This document shows positions 25,702 through 34,830 of a stretch of 64,000 nt of DNA, in pieces (the first letter of the stretch is position 1; every line of letters begins with the position of its first letter). The translations under genes were made by a program, and so were the position numbers. The stretch is from assembly GCA_900471605.1 (NCBI GenBank), contig UCEY01000050.1, positions 1 through 64,000 on the forward strand. Direction: 5' to 3'. Under the pieces are notes generated by a model. That model saw nothing but the letters and a program-made list of their open reading frames with translations. It was not told where the DNA came from and searched no databases. The stretch comes from Hyphomicrobiales bacterium. Lineage in GTDB: Bacteria > Pseudomonadota > Alphaproteobacteria > Rhizobiales > Rhizobiaceae.

Positions 25702-27132
25702 TCAGAGCTTGCCTGTTGCCTGCAGCAGCGGCTGCAGCTGCAGGACCTTTTCCATGTCGAGCGAGGCTAGGCCGAAATTGCGCTCCTGTAAATCTTTCAA
25801 CTTGTGGGCGGTAATCTCGACCGAATGGCGGATCTGTTCCTCCGTATGGTCGCAGGTGATGAAGAACCGAAGCCGGGCCATGCCTTCCGGTACCGCGGGG
25901 TGGATGATCGGCAGGACATTGACCCCTTCTTCCAGCAGATCGTTGGAAAGCTGCACGGCGCGAAGAGAATCGCCGACAATGACCGGCACCACCGAAAAGC
26001 CGACGCTCAAGCCCGTATCGAGGCCGGCGGCCCTGGCGCATTCAAGGAAAAGCGCACCGTTTTTATGCAGCCTTTCGGTCCGTTCCGGTTCGGTACGCAG
26101 GATATGAAGCCCGCAACGCGCCGCCGCCGCGAGAACCGGCGCGAGACCGACGCTGTAGACAAACCCGCCGGCTTCCGCCTTGAGGATATCCACGAGCGCC
26201 TGCGAACCGGCGATATAACCGCCGCAGCTCGACGTGGTCTTGGAGAGGGTTCCCATCCAGATATCGACATCGCGCGTATCGAGCCCGAAATGTTCGAACG
26301 TGCCGCGGCCGCTCTTGCCCAGCACGCCGAGCGCATGGGCCTCGTCCACCATCAGCCAGAAACCGTAGCGCGACCGCAGTTCGATCAGCGCCGGCAGGTC
26401 GGCGATGTCGCCGTCCATGGAATAGACGCCCTCGACGATGACGAGGATGCGCCGGAATTCTGCCGACAGCGTTCTGAGCACGGATTCCAGGTTTTCGATA
26501 TCGTTGTGCCGGAACAGGCGTCGCGTCGCGCCCGACTGCTTGATGCCGGCGAGCGCGCTGTTGTGGATGAACTCGTCATGGATGACGAGATCCTGCGGCC
26601 CCATCAGGCAGCTGATCGCCGCGACATTGGTCAGGTATCCGCTGACGAAACAGACCGAGGCATCGACCCCATAAACCGAGGCAAGATCCGCTTCGAGGTC
26701 CGTGTGCACCGGCCGTTCGCCGGCGACGAGGCGGCTTGCCGAGGCGGAGATGCCGAACCGGTCGATCGCGGCTTTCGCCTTTTCCACCGTCTGCGGATCG
26801 GTATTGGTGGCGAGATAGTCGTAGGAGGCGAAATTGATCAGTTCGCGCCCGCCCATCGCGGTCGTCGCACCGGCGGCGCGGTCGTGGGAGCGGTAGAACG
26901 GATTGGCGACGCCGATCATCTCGCCCGCCATGCGCTGAAGCTGGACACGCTGATATTCCGGCAGCTCATCGAAGCGCAGCGCCTGACGGACCGGCGCCGG
27001 CGGTTGGCGGTTCAGCCGCGCGGCGCGATTGCGGCCGGAGGCTTCGCTCGTCCGGCGCATCTTGTCCAGCAAACCACGCTTTCCCTCGGTGCCCAGCCCC
27101 GGGGTTGTTTCGTCATCCGGACCTTTGTTCAT
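25702..27132 (-). CDS. rkpG: RkpG-type acyltransferase (AONS family)
   Basis: About 476 residues, PLP-dependent. The start ATG at 27132 overlaps the rkpA stop by one base (TGATG). The core matches 8-amino-7-oxononanoate synthase/serine palmitoyltransferase: 'HDEFIHNSALAG', cofactor Asp in 'VDEAHALGVLG' (about 263) and Schiff-base Lys in 'GTLSKTTSSCGGY' (about 298). An N-terminal extension of about 90 residues is longer than in biotin-pathway enzymes. The family condenses an acyl thioester with an amino acid, losing CO2. Coupled to a PKS with its own carrier domain, it probably releases the acyl chain as an aminoketone, but the substrate is not known. Confidence 0.88.
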   Translation of the reverse strand: MNKGPDDETTPGLGTEGKRGLLDKMRRTSEASGRNRAARLNRQPPAPVRQALRFDELPEYQRVQLQRMAGEMIGVANPFYRSHDRAAGATTAMGGRELINFASYDYLATNTDPQTVEKAKAAIDRFGISASASRLVAGERPVHTDLEADLASVYGVDASVCFVSGYLTNVAAISCLMGPQDLVIHDEFIHNSALAGIKQSGATRRLFRHNDIENLESVLRTLSAEFRRILVIVEGVYSMDGDIADLPALIELRSRYGFWLMVDEAHALGVLGKSGRGTFEHFGLDTRDVDIWMGTLSKTTSSCGGYIAGSQALVDILKAEAGGFVYSVGLAPVLAAAARCGLHILRTEPERTERLHKNGALFLECARAAGLDTGLSVGFSVVPVIVGDSLRAVQLSNDLLEEGVNVLPIIHPAVPEGMARLRFFITCDHTEEQIRHSVEITAHKLKDLQERNFGLASLDMEKVLQLQPLLQATGKL

Positions 27133-30100
27133 CAATGCGCTGCCGCTTTCTGCTGCTTTGCGACGGAATGGCTCTTCACGAGCTTGTCGACAACGCCGTT
27201 CTCGGCCGGCGTCGCCTCTTCCGTCTCATCACTATGCGTCGATACGCGCTCGCGCAAGCGCGTGACGACGTCGCCGACGGTGGTATCGTCGCCGACACCG
27301 CTCAAGGGGATGTCGAATCCCGTCTTCTGCTGGAAGCCCATGCCGAGCTCCATCGCCATCAGGCTGTCGAGACCGATCTCCTTCAGGATCTTGTCCGGGG
27401 TGATCGTATCCTCGGTGACGCGCAGGATCGCGGCGATCTCGCCGGCAACCAGCGTATGTAGGATCTGCTGCGCCTCTTCCGCCGACTTGCCGCGGATCAG
27501 CTCTTCCAGATCGATCGTATCGCCTTCGGCCGCCGCATTGCCGGTACCGGCATGGCGCAGCGCCGTCTCGAACAGCGCACCCCGGGAAATCGGCAGCATC
27601 CGCACCGCATTCCAATCGACTTCCGCGATCATCACCGCCGCCGCATCGACGCTGCCGGTATCGGCAACCATGTAGCGCTCGACCTGTTCAAGCGCTTCGC
27701 GCGCCTTCATTGCCGTCTTGCCGATGCGCTTCGACAGAAGCTCGTTGACCTCGGTGTTGCGGGCCAGGAAACCGGTGTCGGCGATTGCGCCGAAACCGAC
27801 GGCCAGGGCGGCAAGACCCGCAGCACGGCGGGCGCGGGCCAGACCTTCGAGATAACCGTTAGCGATGACGTAATTCGACTGGCCGGGATTGCCGATCATC
27901 GTCGTTGCCGAGGAGAAGAGCAGGAACAGCTCGAGATCGTCCTTCAAGGTCAGGCGGTGGAGGACTTCGGCGCCCCTCACCTTCACGTCAACGACCGGCT
28001 TGTTGCGCTCCGGCGTCAGGTTGGACATGAGCGCATCATCGAGCACCATGGCCGCGTGGACGATGCCCTTTACAGGGCCTTCGCTGCGCAGGAGTTCGAG
28101 CAGCAGGGCGGTCGCCGCCTCGTCGGTGATGTCGCAGGCATGGACCGTCGCATGGACGCCCTTTTTATGCCAGGCGGCGATTGCCGCAAGCGTCGCATCG
28201 TCGGCCATGCCGCGGCGCGAGCAGAGCGCGATGCGGCGCACGCCCTTGGCGACCAGCCATTCCGCTGCCGCAAGGCCGAAACCGCCGATGCCGCCGGCGA
28301 CCAGGAAGATACCGTCTTCGGAGAAACGCAGCGGCTTGCCCGGCGCGGCCAGAACCTTGTCCTTTCCGGCCACCGGCGGGCGGACGACGATCTTGCCGAT
28401 ATGGCCGGAATTCTGCATCAGCCGGAAGGCGCTGCCGATCTCGTCATGGCTGAAGGCGCGATAGGGAAGCGGCGTCAGCTTGCCCTCGGCAAACAGGCGG
28501 CCGATCTCGGTAAAGATCCTCTTGGTCACCGCCGGCAGATTGACCAGAAGCTGGTCGGCATCGATACCGAAATAGCTGATATTGCGGCGGAACGGACGGA
28601 GCCCGATCTTGCGGTCGGAATAGTAGTCCCGCTTGCCGAGTTCCAGGAAGCGCCCGAACGGTTTTACCAGTTCGATGCTGCGCTCCATCGCTTCCGAGAA
28701 CAGCGAATTGAGGACCAGATCGACGCCCTCGCCGTTCGTCACGCCACGGACGCGGGAAACGAAATCGAGCGAGCGGGAATCGAAGATATGGTCGGCGCCG
28801 AGCGCTTCGAGGAAGCGACGCTTCTCGACGGTGCCGGCCGTGGCGATGACCGTCGCGCCCTTCAGCTTGGCGATCTGCAGCGCCGCGAGACCGACACCGC
28901 CGGCCGCGCCGTGAATGAGGATCGTTTCGCCTTTTTCGATATGGCCGAGCTGGACCATGGCGTAATAGGCGGTCAGGAAGGCCACCGGAACGGTGGCGGC
29001 GGCGGTAAAATTCAGCCGGTCGGGGAATTTCGTCACGCCGTCGCGGCGAACCCGGACATGGGTCGAAAACGCCGCCGGCGCGATGCCCATGACGCGGTCG
29101 CCCGCAGAGAGGTCATCGACATCAGATCCGACCTCAACGACGCGTCCCGCCAGTTCCATGCCGATGGTCGCGCCGGCAAAGCCGTCTTCCAGGGCTTCTT
29201 CCGGCAGCAGGCCCATGGCCCACATGACGTCGCGGAAATTGAGGCCGGTCGCCTCGACGGCAATCACCACCTCGTTCTTGTCCGGTACGGGGAGGTCGCA
29301 GGCTTCCCAGGCGATGCTGTCGACACGGCTGCTGACCAGCTGCCGGATCGTCGCCGCCGGGAAATCCGAGACCAGAACGTCGGACGACGGGAACGGGCCG
29401 GTGGCGGCGCGGATTTCCCGAAGCCTGCCATCGTCGATCAGCCATTCGCGATTGTTCGTGGAGGCGGCGAATATCTCGGCCACAGCCGCGGATGTGGCCG
29501 GATCATCGGCTTCGGCATCCACCAGATGCACATCGAACAGGTCGTATTCGTTCTGCAGCACCCGCGCAAAGGTCCAGAGACCGGCATTGGCCTCATCCGT
29601 CCCCTCGCCTGCCAGCGGCGATCCGCCGGGCGCGACGACAAGGAGTTTCGGCCTTGCTGCCGATGCTCCGGCCTCGCGGAGATAGGCGGACAGGGCCTCC
29701 GCCAGCAGGCCAAAGCGCCGCAAGCGGTCCTGAGCCAGCACCGAGACATCCCGGGCGCCCTTGCGTTCCGCCGCATAGATCAGCCGAAGCGGCTGGCCTT
29801 CGAAACGAGCGAAGGCTTCGCCAAACCCCGTCTCGCCGCAATCGGCATCGAGCGCTTCGACCTTTGCGGCGCCAAAGGAAATCGCGGGATCAGCGCGCTC
29901 GGCAAGCAGCAGAACCGGATTGCCGGGTCCAAAGGCGGCCTCATGGGGTGTAACGGCGGCGGAAGCCGTCGCGAGAAGCAACGCACCTTCCGGATAGTCT
30001 CGCTCCTCCACATGCGGCCTGACGAAACCGAGATCACCGATCAGGTCCTCGATCTGAGGTCCGGTGCCGAGCTGGCCGATATGGAATTCCGACGACTGGC

Positions 30101-33100
30101 TGTTCTCGAACCAGCCTTCGGACTGGCCGAAGACGAAATCGTTGAAGGCCGACGGCGCGCGATCGGCAAAGATCAGAGCAGCGCCATTGGCGGCGGCAGA
30201 GCGGATCGCTGCCCGGATCTCGTCATGGCCCGACAGAAGCTTCTGGCTGTGGGTGCCGCCGGCAACCACCAGGTCGGCGGACGGCGACACCTTGAGCTTG
30301 TCCATTTCCGGCAGCATCACATGCACATCGTGCTCGAAGGCGAGTTCGAGGGTGCGGCGGATGCTTTCGCGGGGTTCGGCGATCGTCAGGGTCGCTCCGT
30401 TTTCGGCGGCAATCGTCGCGAGACGGCGGCTCAGCGCCACCGATGTCGAACCGGCCTTCAGGATATGGCGAACCTCACCCCTGGCCGCAGCGACGGCCGC
30501 CTCGACGGCCTCGATCACGGCCGACAGGCGGCGGCCGGCCAGCGGCGAATGGACGAGCACATGGTCGAGCGTCGCCTCGCTGACGGTATCGGCTCTTGCG
30601 ACCTTCTCATCGCGATCGTGAAGAAAGGCCGAGGACAGGCGATCGAGGGCATCGCAATAGGCATTGTTGACGAGCACCGCTTCGGCGACGCGGCCCGCAT
30701 CCTCGCGGTAGACTTCCTGCAGGATTTCGCCGACCGGCGGCAGGGTGAATTCGCGCGGAACGGTCCATTCGCCCTCGTCCGACGTCGCAATGCCGGCATC
30801 TTCGAGGATGAACAGGCAATTGGCGAGGAAGGAACGGAACTGCGCATCACCCGGTAGACGGCGGGCGGAGACGATGCCGCGATGGTCGGCGACCGTCGCC
30901 GCGATCTCGTGACAGGCCCGGTAGATGGCCGCGTCGATCAGCAAGGTCGCGTTATCGGACGGCCGGGATTGGGCGGACGCGAATATCCCCGCCGCATCGG
31001 GCCTCTGCCCGTCGAATGGGGCGGCGAAGGCGGCAGGAATGCTTTCATAATGGAACGCGACGGATGCCAGCGTGTGATGACGGCGCAGCGACGTGCGCCG
31101 GAAGCGACAATCGTCAAAGGTCGCGACACGGTTGCCGGCCGCATCGAACATCTGGAAGCGAACCTTGATCGAATATCCGCTGAACCGCTCGATCTCGATC
31201 CGCGCCCCGGCGATCGGGCCACCTTTGCCAGACACCCGGATCGAACCGAAGCGAACCGGAATATAGGGCGCGCCGGTCTCATTGCCGGAAAGCTCACCGA
31301 AAAGGGCGACCAGGCCGTGGAAGGCCGCATCGACGGAGAAGGGATTGAGATTGTATTCGACAAACGGGTGAGCCGGCTTTTCCGCCGGCTTCAGGTCAAC
31401 CTCGATGACGGTGCGTCCGAAGGACGTCGCCTTGGACAGGAGCCGGAAGCAAGGACCATATTGAAGACCGAAACGCTGGGCCGTCTCGTAAGCATCGTCC
31501 GACGTCACCACCGAGCCCTGCGCCCCCGCAGGCCTTGCCATCGGTGCTTCGGCCTCGGCCTCGATCGGACGGCGGCTGCGGGCGACGGCGTGGACCGTCC
31601 AGTCGTCGTGGCTCAGCCGCTCGCGGGAGCGGATCTCGATATAGCCGGTTTCCGGCGACAGCAGCGTCGACAGCTCGACAATGCGATCCTGGCGCAGTTC
31701 CAGCGGCCGGACGATTTCGAGGTTGGAGATCTCGACTTCGTCGGAACCGTAAAAGCGCTGTGCCGCCGTCACGGCGATTTCGATGAAACCACTGCCCGGC
31801 AGGATGGCGCGCGAATCCACGACGTGCTCGGCGAGATCCGGAAAAAGCCGCGCGTCGATATGGTTCTTCCAATGGGCAGCATTAGGATCGGCGCGCCAGC
31901 CGAGCAGCGTATAGGGCTGTTTGGCATTGCGACCGAACACGTCGATTTCATCTGACGTCGGCGGGCTCTGCAACTCGACCGGCTCGAAGGGCAGGCTCGG
32001 CAGGTCGACAAACGCGTTGCGCTTGCCGCTGTGACGCGACAGGAGCGGCGACGCACCGTGGGCGACCGCGCGGGCAAAAGACCGGGCGACCGGATCCCTG
32101 CCCGGCACCGGCGTCTCGCGCTGCAGAGTCGCGGTGACGACCGCCGGGACGGAATTCTGCTTGGCGATATCACTGACATAGTTCGACAGGATAGGGCGCG
32201 GCGATATCTCGATGAACAGGTTGCAGCCCATGTCCATCGCCACCTGCGCGGCGGCCTTGAACATCACCGGTTCGCGGACATTGTGCCACCAGTATTCGGC
32301 ATCCAGCCCCCGCCCATCCTGAACGGCGCCGGTGACCGTCGAGACGAAGGCGCAGGTGCCGGTTTCCGGCTCGATCTGCGGCAAATCGGCAAGGAAGGCG
32401 TCCTTCGCCTTGTCGATGATCGGGTGGTGAAAGGGATAATTGATGTCGAGGACATGGGCGACGATCTGCGCCTTGCGGGCCGCATCGCGGAATGCCTGGA
32501 TCTCGTCGGCCGGGCCGGAAATGGTCACCGAGTTCGGCGCGTTGATCGCCGCCACGCAGATTTCGTCGAGGCCGTTCGATTTAGCGAAAGCGAGCGCCGC
32601 ATCCTCGTTCATGACGACGGCGGCCATCTTCCCCTGGCCGGCGAACAGGTCCTGATAACGGGAGCGCTTGGCGACGATCGCCACGGCCTCAGCCGCCGTC
32701 AGAGCCTTTGCCACATAGGCCGCAGCAATTTCCCCGACCGAATGACCGAACACCACGTCCGGCCGCACGCCGAGCGCCACGAGGCAATCCGAGAGAGACG
32801 CCTGGACTGCAAAAAGCAGGGGCTGGGCGATCTTGGTATCGCCGAGACGCAACGCAAGGTCGGGCGAGACGAGAACATCCGTCAGCTTCTCGCCGAGATG
32901 ATATTCGAAAAGCGCGCTGAACGACTGGAAACACTGGCGGAAATGCCGGTTCTCCCGGTAGGCCTCGACACCCATGCCCGGCCATTGGGCACCGTTTCCG
33001 GAAAAAACGAAGGCAATCCGGGCGGACTGGGCCGGCGCTTCGCCACGCTCGCCCTGCGAAACCTCGCCGGCAAGATGCGTTTCGATCGCCTTCAGGACGC

Positions 33101-34583
33101 CTTCGCTGTCCTTGGCCTCGACCGCGAACCGGTGACGCAGCGCTTCCCTGTTGGCGGCGGTCGAACCGATGATCCGAGCAGCCTCCTGCGGCGCCGAGGC
33201 CGAGAGCCGGTTGCGGTAATCTTGGAGCAGCCGCGACAGAGCCCCGGCCGTGTGGGCGCTCGCGACGAACAGCGTACCCTCGCCCTTTGGCGGATCGACA
33301 GGCGCAACCCGCTCGGGATCGCTGATCACCACATGCGCATTGGTGCCGCCGAAACCGAAGGAATTGATGCCCGCGAACCGTGGCTCCTTGGCGGGAAGCA
33401 GCTTGACCGGCGAGGTCGTCACCCGGACGTTGAGGTTATCGAAATCGATATCCTCGTTGACCCTTTCAATGTGGAGCGATGCCGGCAGGTAATTGTCTTC
33501 GAGGGCGATCATCGCCTTCAGGAGGCCGAACAGGCCGGAAGCCGGTTCGGTATGCCCGATATTGGTCTTGATCGAGCCGATCGGCACCGGCGCCCGGCGC
33601 CTCTTGCCGATGACGGTACCGATCGCCCAGACCTCCGCCGGATCGCCGACGCGCGTGCCGGTGCCATGGCCTTCGACGAAGGCAAGCCGGTTGACGTCGA
33701 TCGTGCCGTTTTCATAGATCGAGCGCAACAGCGCCGCCTGGGCTTCCCGTGACGGAAGGCTGATGAAATTGGTGCGGCCGGAGGAATTGACCGCAACGGC
33801 ATGCAGCCGGGCATGACTGCGGTCCTGTTCCTGCCGCGCCCGATCGGAACGGCGCAGAACGATCGCCACGCCGCCTTCGGAACGCACGTAACCGTGGCCG
33901 TTCGTATCGTATGCGCGGCAGAGCCCTTCCGGCGACAGCATGCGCGCCTGGGCAAAACCCACGAAGGACAACGGATGGACCAGCAGATTGATGCCGCCGA
34001 CGATCGCCGTGTCGATATCGCCCTTTTCAAGGGCAGCGACCGCCTGGTCGAGAGCGACCAGCGAGGAGGAGCAGGCCGTGTCGATCGTCATGCTCGGCCC
34101 CTTGAGGCCGAAGACATGCGAAATGCGGTTGGAAACGATCGACAGCGTGTTGCCGGTCATGAAATAAGGGCTGCCGGCGGCCGGATCCTCGGATATAAGA
34201 TTGCCGCTTTCCAGGCTCGATGCGCCGATATAGACGCCGACCCGCTCGTTCGCGAGCTTGCCGACCGGCAGATTGGCATCTTCGAGCGCCTGCCAGACCA
34301 GAGTGAGAAGGATGCGCTGCTGCGGATCCATCTGCATCGCTTCACGCTGCGACAGTCCGAAAACCGCCGGATCGAACGCGTGGATATCGTCGAGGACGCC
34401 GGCGGCGAACGTATAGGTCTTTCCGGGAACGCCCTGCGCAGGATGCCAGAAACGGGCGCTATCCCACCGATCGTCGGGTATCCGAGTGATCGTGCACAAT
34501 CCCTCGCTCAGAACCCTCTGTAACTCCCGTACAGAACTTGCGCCTGGGGCAACGCTGGCCCTGCCGATGATCTCGATCGTCAT
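27132..34583 (-). CDS. rkpA: RkpA-type polyketide/fatty-acid synthase
   Basis: About 2,483 residues; ATG 34583 is chosen, GTG 34589 is possible. Domain order: ketosynthase (about 5-425; Cys near 171 in 'DTACSSS', His in 'EGHGTGT' and 'NIGHTEP'), acyltransferase (520-815; 'GHSVGE'), dehydratase (880-1165; His near 920 in 'HVVDSRAILP'), a methyltransferase-like region lacking a clear SAM loop (1200-1690), enoylreductase (1750-2070; 'GAAGGVGLAALQ'), ketoreductase (2090-2280; Ser/Tyr/Asn in 'LFSSATTMIGNPGQSNYVIAN') and carrier (about 2370-2440; 'GLDSL'). Full reduction set, so it should make a saturated chain. Its Sinorhizobium counterpart is needed for K-antigen and has similar length. First gene of rkpA-G-H. 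Confidence 0.92.
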   Translation of the reverse strand: MTIEIIGRASVAPGASSVRELQRVLSEGLCTITRIPDDRWDSARFWHPAQGVPGKTYTFAAGVLDDIHAFDPAVFGLSQREAMQMDPQQRILLTLVWQALEDANLPVGKLANERVGVYIGASSLESGNLISEDPAAGSPYFMTGNTLSIVSNRISHVFGLKGPSMTIDTACSSSLVALDQAVAALEKGDIDTAIVGGINLLVHPLSFVGFAQARMLSPEGLCRAYDTNGHGYVRSEGGVAIVLRRSDRARQEQDRSHARLHAVAVNSSGRTNFISLPSREAQAALLRSIYENGTIDVNRLAFVEGHGTGTRVGDPAEVWAIGTVIGKRRRAPVPIGSIKTNIGHTEPASGLFGLLKAMIALEDNYLPASLHIERVNEDIDFDNLNVRVTTSPVKLLPAKEPRFAGINSFGFGGTNAHVVISDPERVAPVDPPKGEGTLFVASAHTAGALSRLLQDYRNRLSASAPQEAARIIGSTAANREALRHRFAVEAKDSEGVLKAIETHLAGEVSQGERGEAPAQSARIAFVFSGNGAQWPGMGVEAYRENRHFRQCFQSFSALFEYHLGEKLTDVLVSPDLALRLGDTKIAQPLLFAVQASLSDCLVALGVRPDVVFGHSVGEIAAAYVAKALTAAEAVAIVAKRSRYQDLFAGQGKMAAVVMNEDAALAFAKSNGLDEICVAAINAPNSVTISGPADEIQAFRDAARKAQIVAHVLDINYPFHHPIIDKAKDAFLADLPQIEPETGTCAFVSTVTGAVQDGRGLDAEYWWHNVREPVMFKAAAQVAMDMGCNLFIEISPRPILSNYVSDIAKQNSVPAVVTATLQRETPVPGRDPVARSFARAVAHGASPLLSRHSGKRNAFVDLPSLPFEPVELQSPPTSDEIDVFGRNAKQPYTLLGWRADPNAAHWKNHIDARLFPDLAEHVVDSRAILPGSGFIEIAVTAAQRFYGSDEVEISNLEIVRPLELRQDRIVELSTLLSPETGYIEIRSRERLSHDDWTVHAVARSRRPIEAEAEAPMARPAGAQGSVVTSDDAYETAQRFGLQYGPCFRLLSKATSFGRTVIEVDLKPAEKPAHPFVEYNLNPFSVDAAFHGLVALFGELSGNETGAPYIPVRFGSIRVSGKGGPIAGARIEIERFSGYSIKVRFQMFDAAGNRVATFDDCRFRRTSLRRHHTLASVAFHYESIPAAFAAPFDGQRPDAAGIFASAQSRPSDNATLLIDAAIYRACHEIAATVADHRGIVSARRLPGDAQFRSFLANCLFILEDAGIATSDEGEWTVPREFTLPPVGEILQEVYREDAGRVAEAVLVNNAYCDALDRLSSAFLHDRDEKVARADTVSEATLDHVLVHSPLAGRRLSAVIEAVEAAVAAARGEVRHILKAGSTSVALSRRLATIAAENGATLTIAEPRESIRRTLELAFEHDVHVMLPEMDKLKVSPSADLVVAGGTHSQKLLSGHDEIRAAIRSAAANGAALIFADRAPSAFNDFVFGQSEGWFENSQSSEFHIGQLGTGPQIEDLIGDLGFVRPHVEERDYPEGALLLATASAAVTPHEAAFGPGNPVLLLAERADPAISFGAAKVEALDADCGETGFGEAFARFEGQPLRLIYAAERKGARDVSVLAQDRLRRFGLLAEALSAYLREAGASAARPKLLVVAPGGSPLAGEGTDEANAGLWTFARVLQNEYDLFDVHLVDAEADDPATSAAVAEIFAASTNNREWLIDDGRLREIRAATGPFPSSDVLVSDFPAATIRQLVSSRVDSIAWEACDLPVPDKNEVVIAVEATGLNFRDVMWAMGLLPEEALEDGFAGATIGMELAGRVVEVGSDVDDLSAGDRVMGIAPAAFSTHVRVRRDGVTKFPDRLNFTAAATVPVAFLTAYYAMVQLGHIEKGETILIHGAAGGVGLAALQIAKLKGATVIATAGTVEKRRFLEALGADHIFDSRSLDFVSRVRGVTNGEGVDLVLNSLFSEAMERSIELVKPFGRFLELGKRDYYSDRKIGLRPFRRNISYFGIDADQLLVNLPAVTKRIFTEIGRLFAEGKLTPLPYRAFSHDEIGSAFRLMQNSGHIGKIVVRPPVAGKDKVLAAPGKPLRFSEDGIFLVAGGIGGFGLAAAEWLVAKGVRRIALCSRRGMADDATLAAIAAWHKKGVHATVHACDITDEAATALLLELLRSEGPVKGIVHAAMVLDDALMSNLTPERNKPVVDVKVRGAEVLHRLTLKDDLELFLLFSSATTMIGNPGQSNYVIANGYLEGLARARRAAGLAALAVGFGAIADTGFLARNTEVNELLSKRIGKTAMKAREALEQVERYMVADTGSVDAAAVMIAEVDWNAVRMLPISRGALFETALRHAGTGNAAAEGDTIDLEELIRGKSAEEAQQILHTLVAGEIAAILRVTEDTITPDKILKEIGLDSLMAMELGMGFQQKTGFDIPLSGVGDDTTVGDVVTRLRERVSTHSDETEEATPAENGVVDKLVKSHSVAKQQKAAAH

Positions 34584-34675
34584 GGTCACTCGGTGTTCGT
34601 CACATCTAGTGTGGCAGAGCGGTCAGGCCCTCTCGCCAGGTAAATTTAACAACACACTTAATAAGGGTTGTCACG

Positions 34676-34718
34676 AAAAAACCTCGGGATATTCAATCCT
34701 GCATATAGATTTCCGAGG
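34676..34718 (-). terminator. Intrinsic terminator after the second OPX gene
   Basis: Read on the minus strand, CCTCGG (34713-34718) pairs with CCGAGG (34682-34687), with a smaller GGAT/ATCC stem inside, followed by six Ts (34676-34681). It lies between the OPX gene and rkpA, so it should separate their transcription. The long loop makes it weaker than a textbook terminator. Confidence 0.55.
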
Positions 34719-34830
34719 GGTGCGAGACGCAAATGAACCGTTGGTTGTGCAACCATGCCAATCCGTCCAAAGAGGCGGAAAGACCTGTGTTTCCACGACG
34801 GGACAGTCTGAAAAGTTCCCGGCCCCTCGA

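Noticed and set aside
27552-30857. Long plus-strand open frame (about 1,100 codons) across rkpA, and similar ones at 32031-33752, 43743-45758 and 46432-48840
   Set aside because: They lie antisense to well-recognised genes, lack ribosome sites and motifs, and result from high GC at third codon positions suppressing antisense stops.
34640-34665. CtrA-like TTAA...TTAA pair upstream of rkpA
   Set aside because: The spacing is eight bases rather than the seven of the consensus, and only half-sites match.
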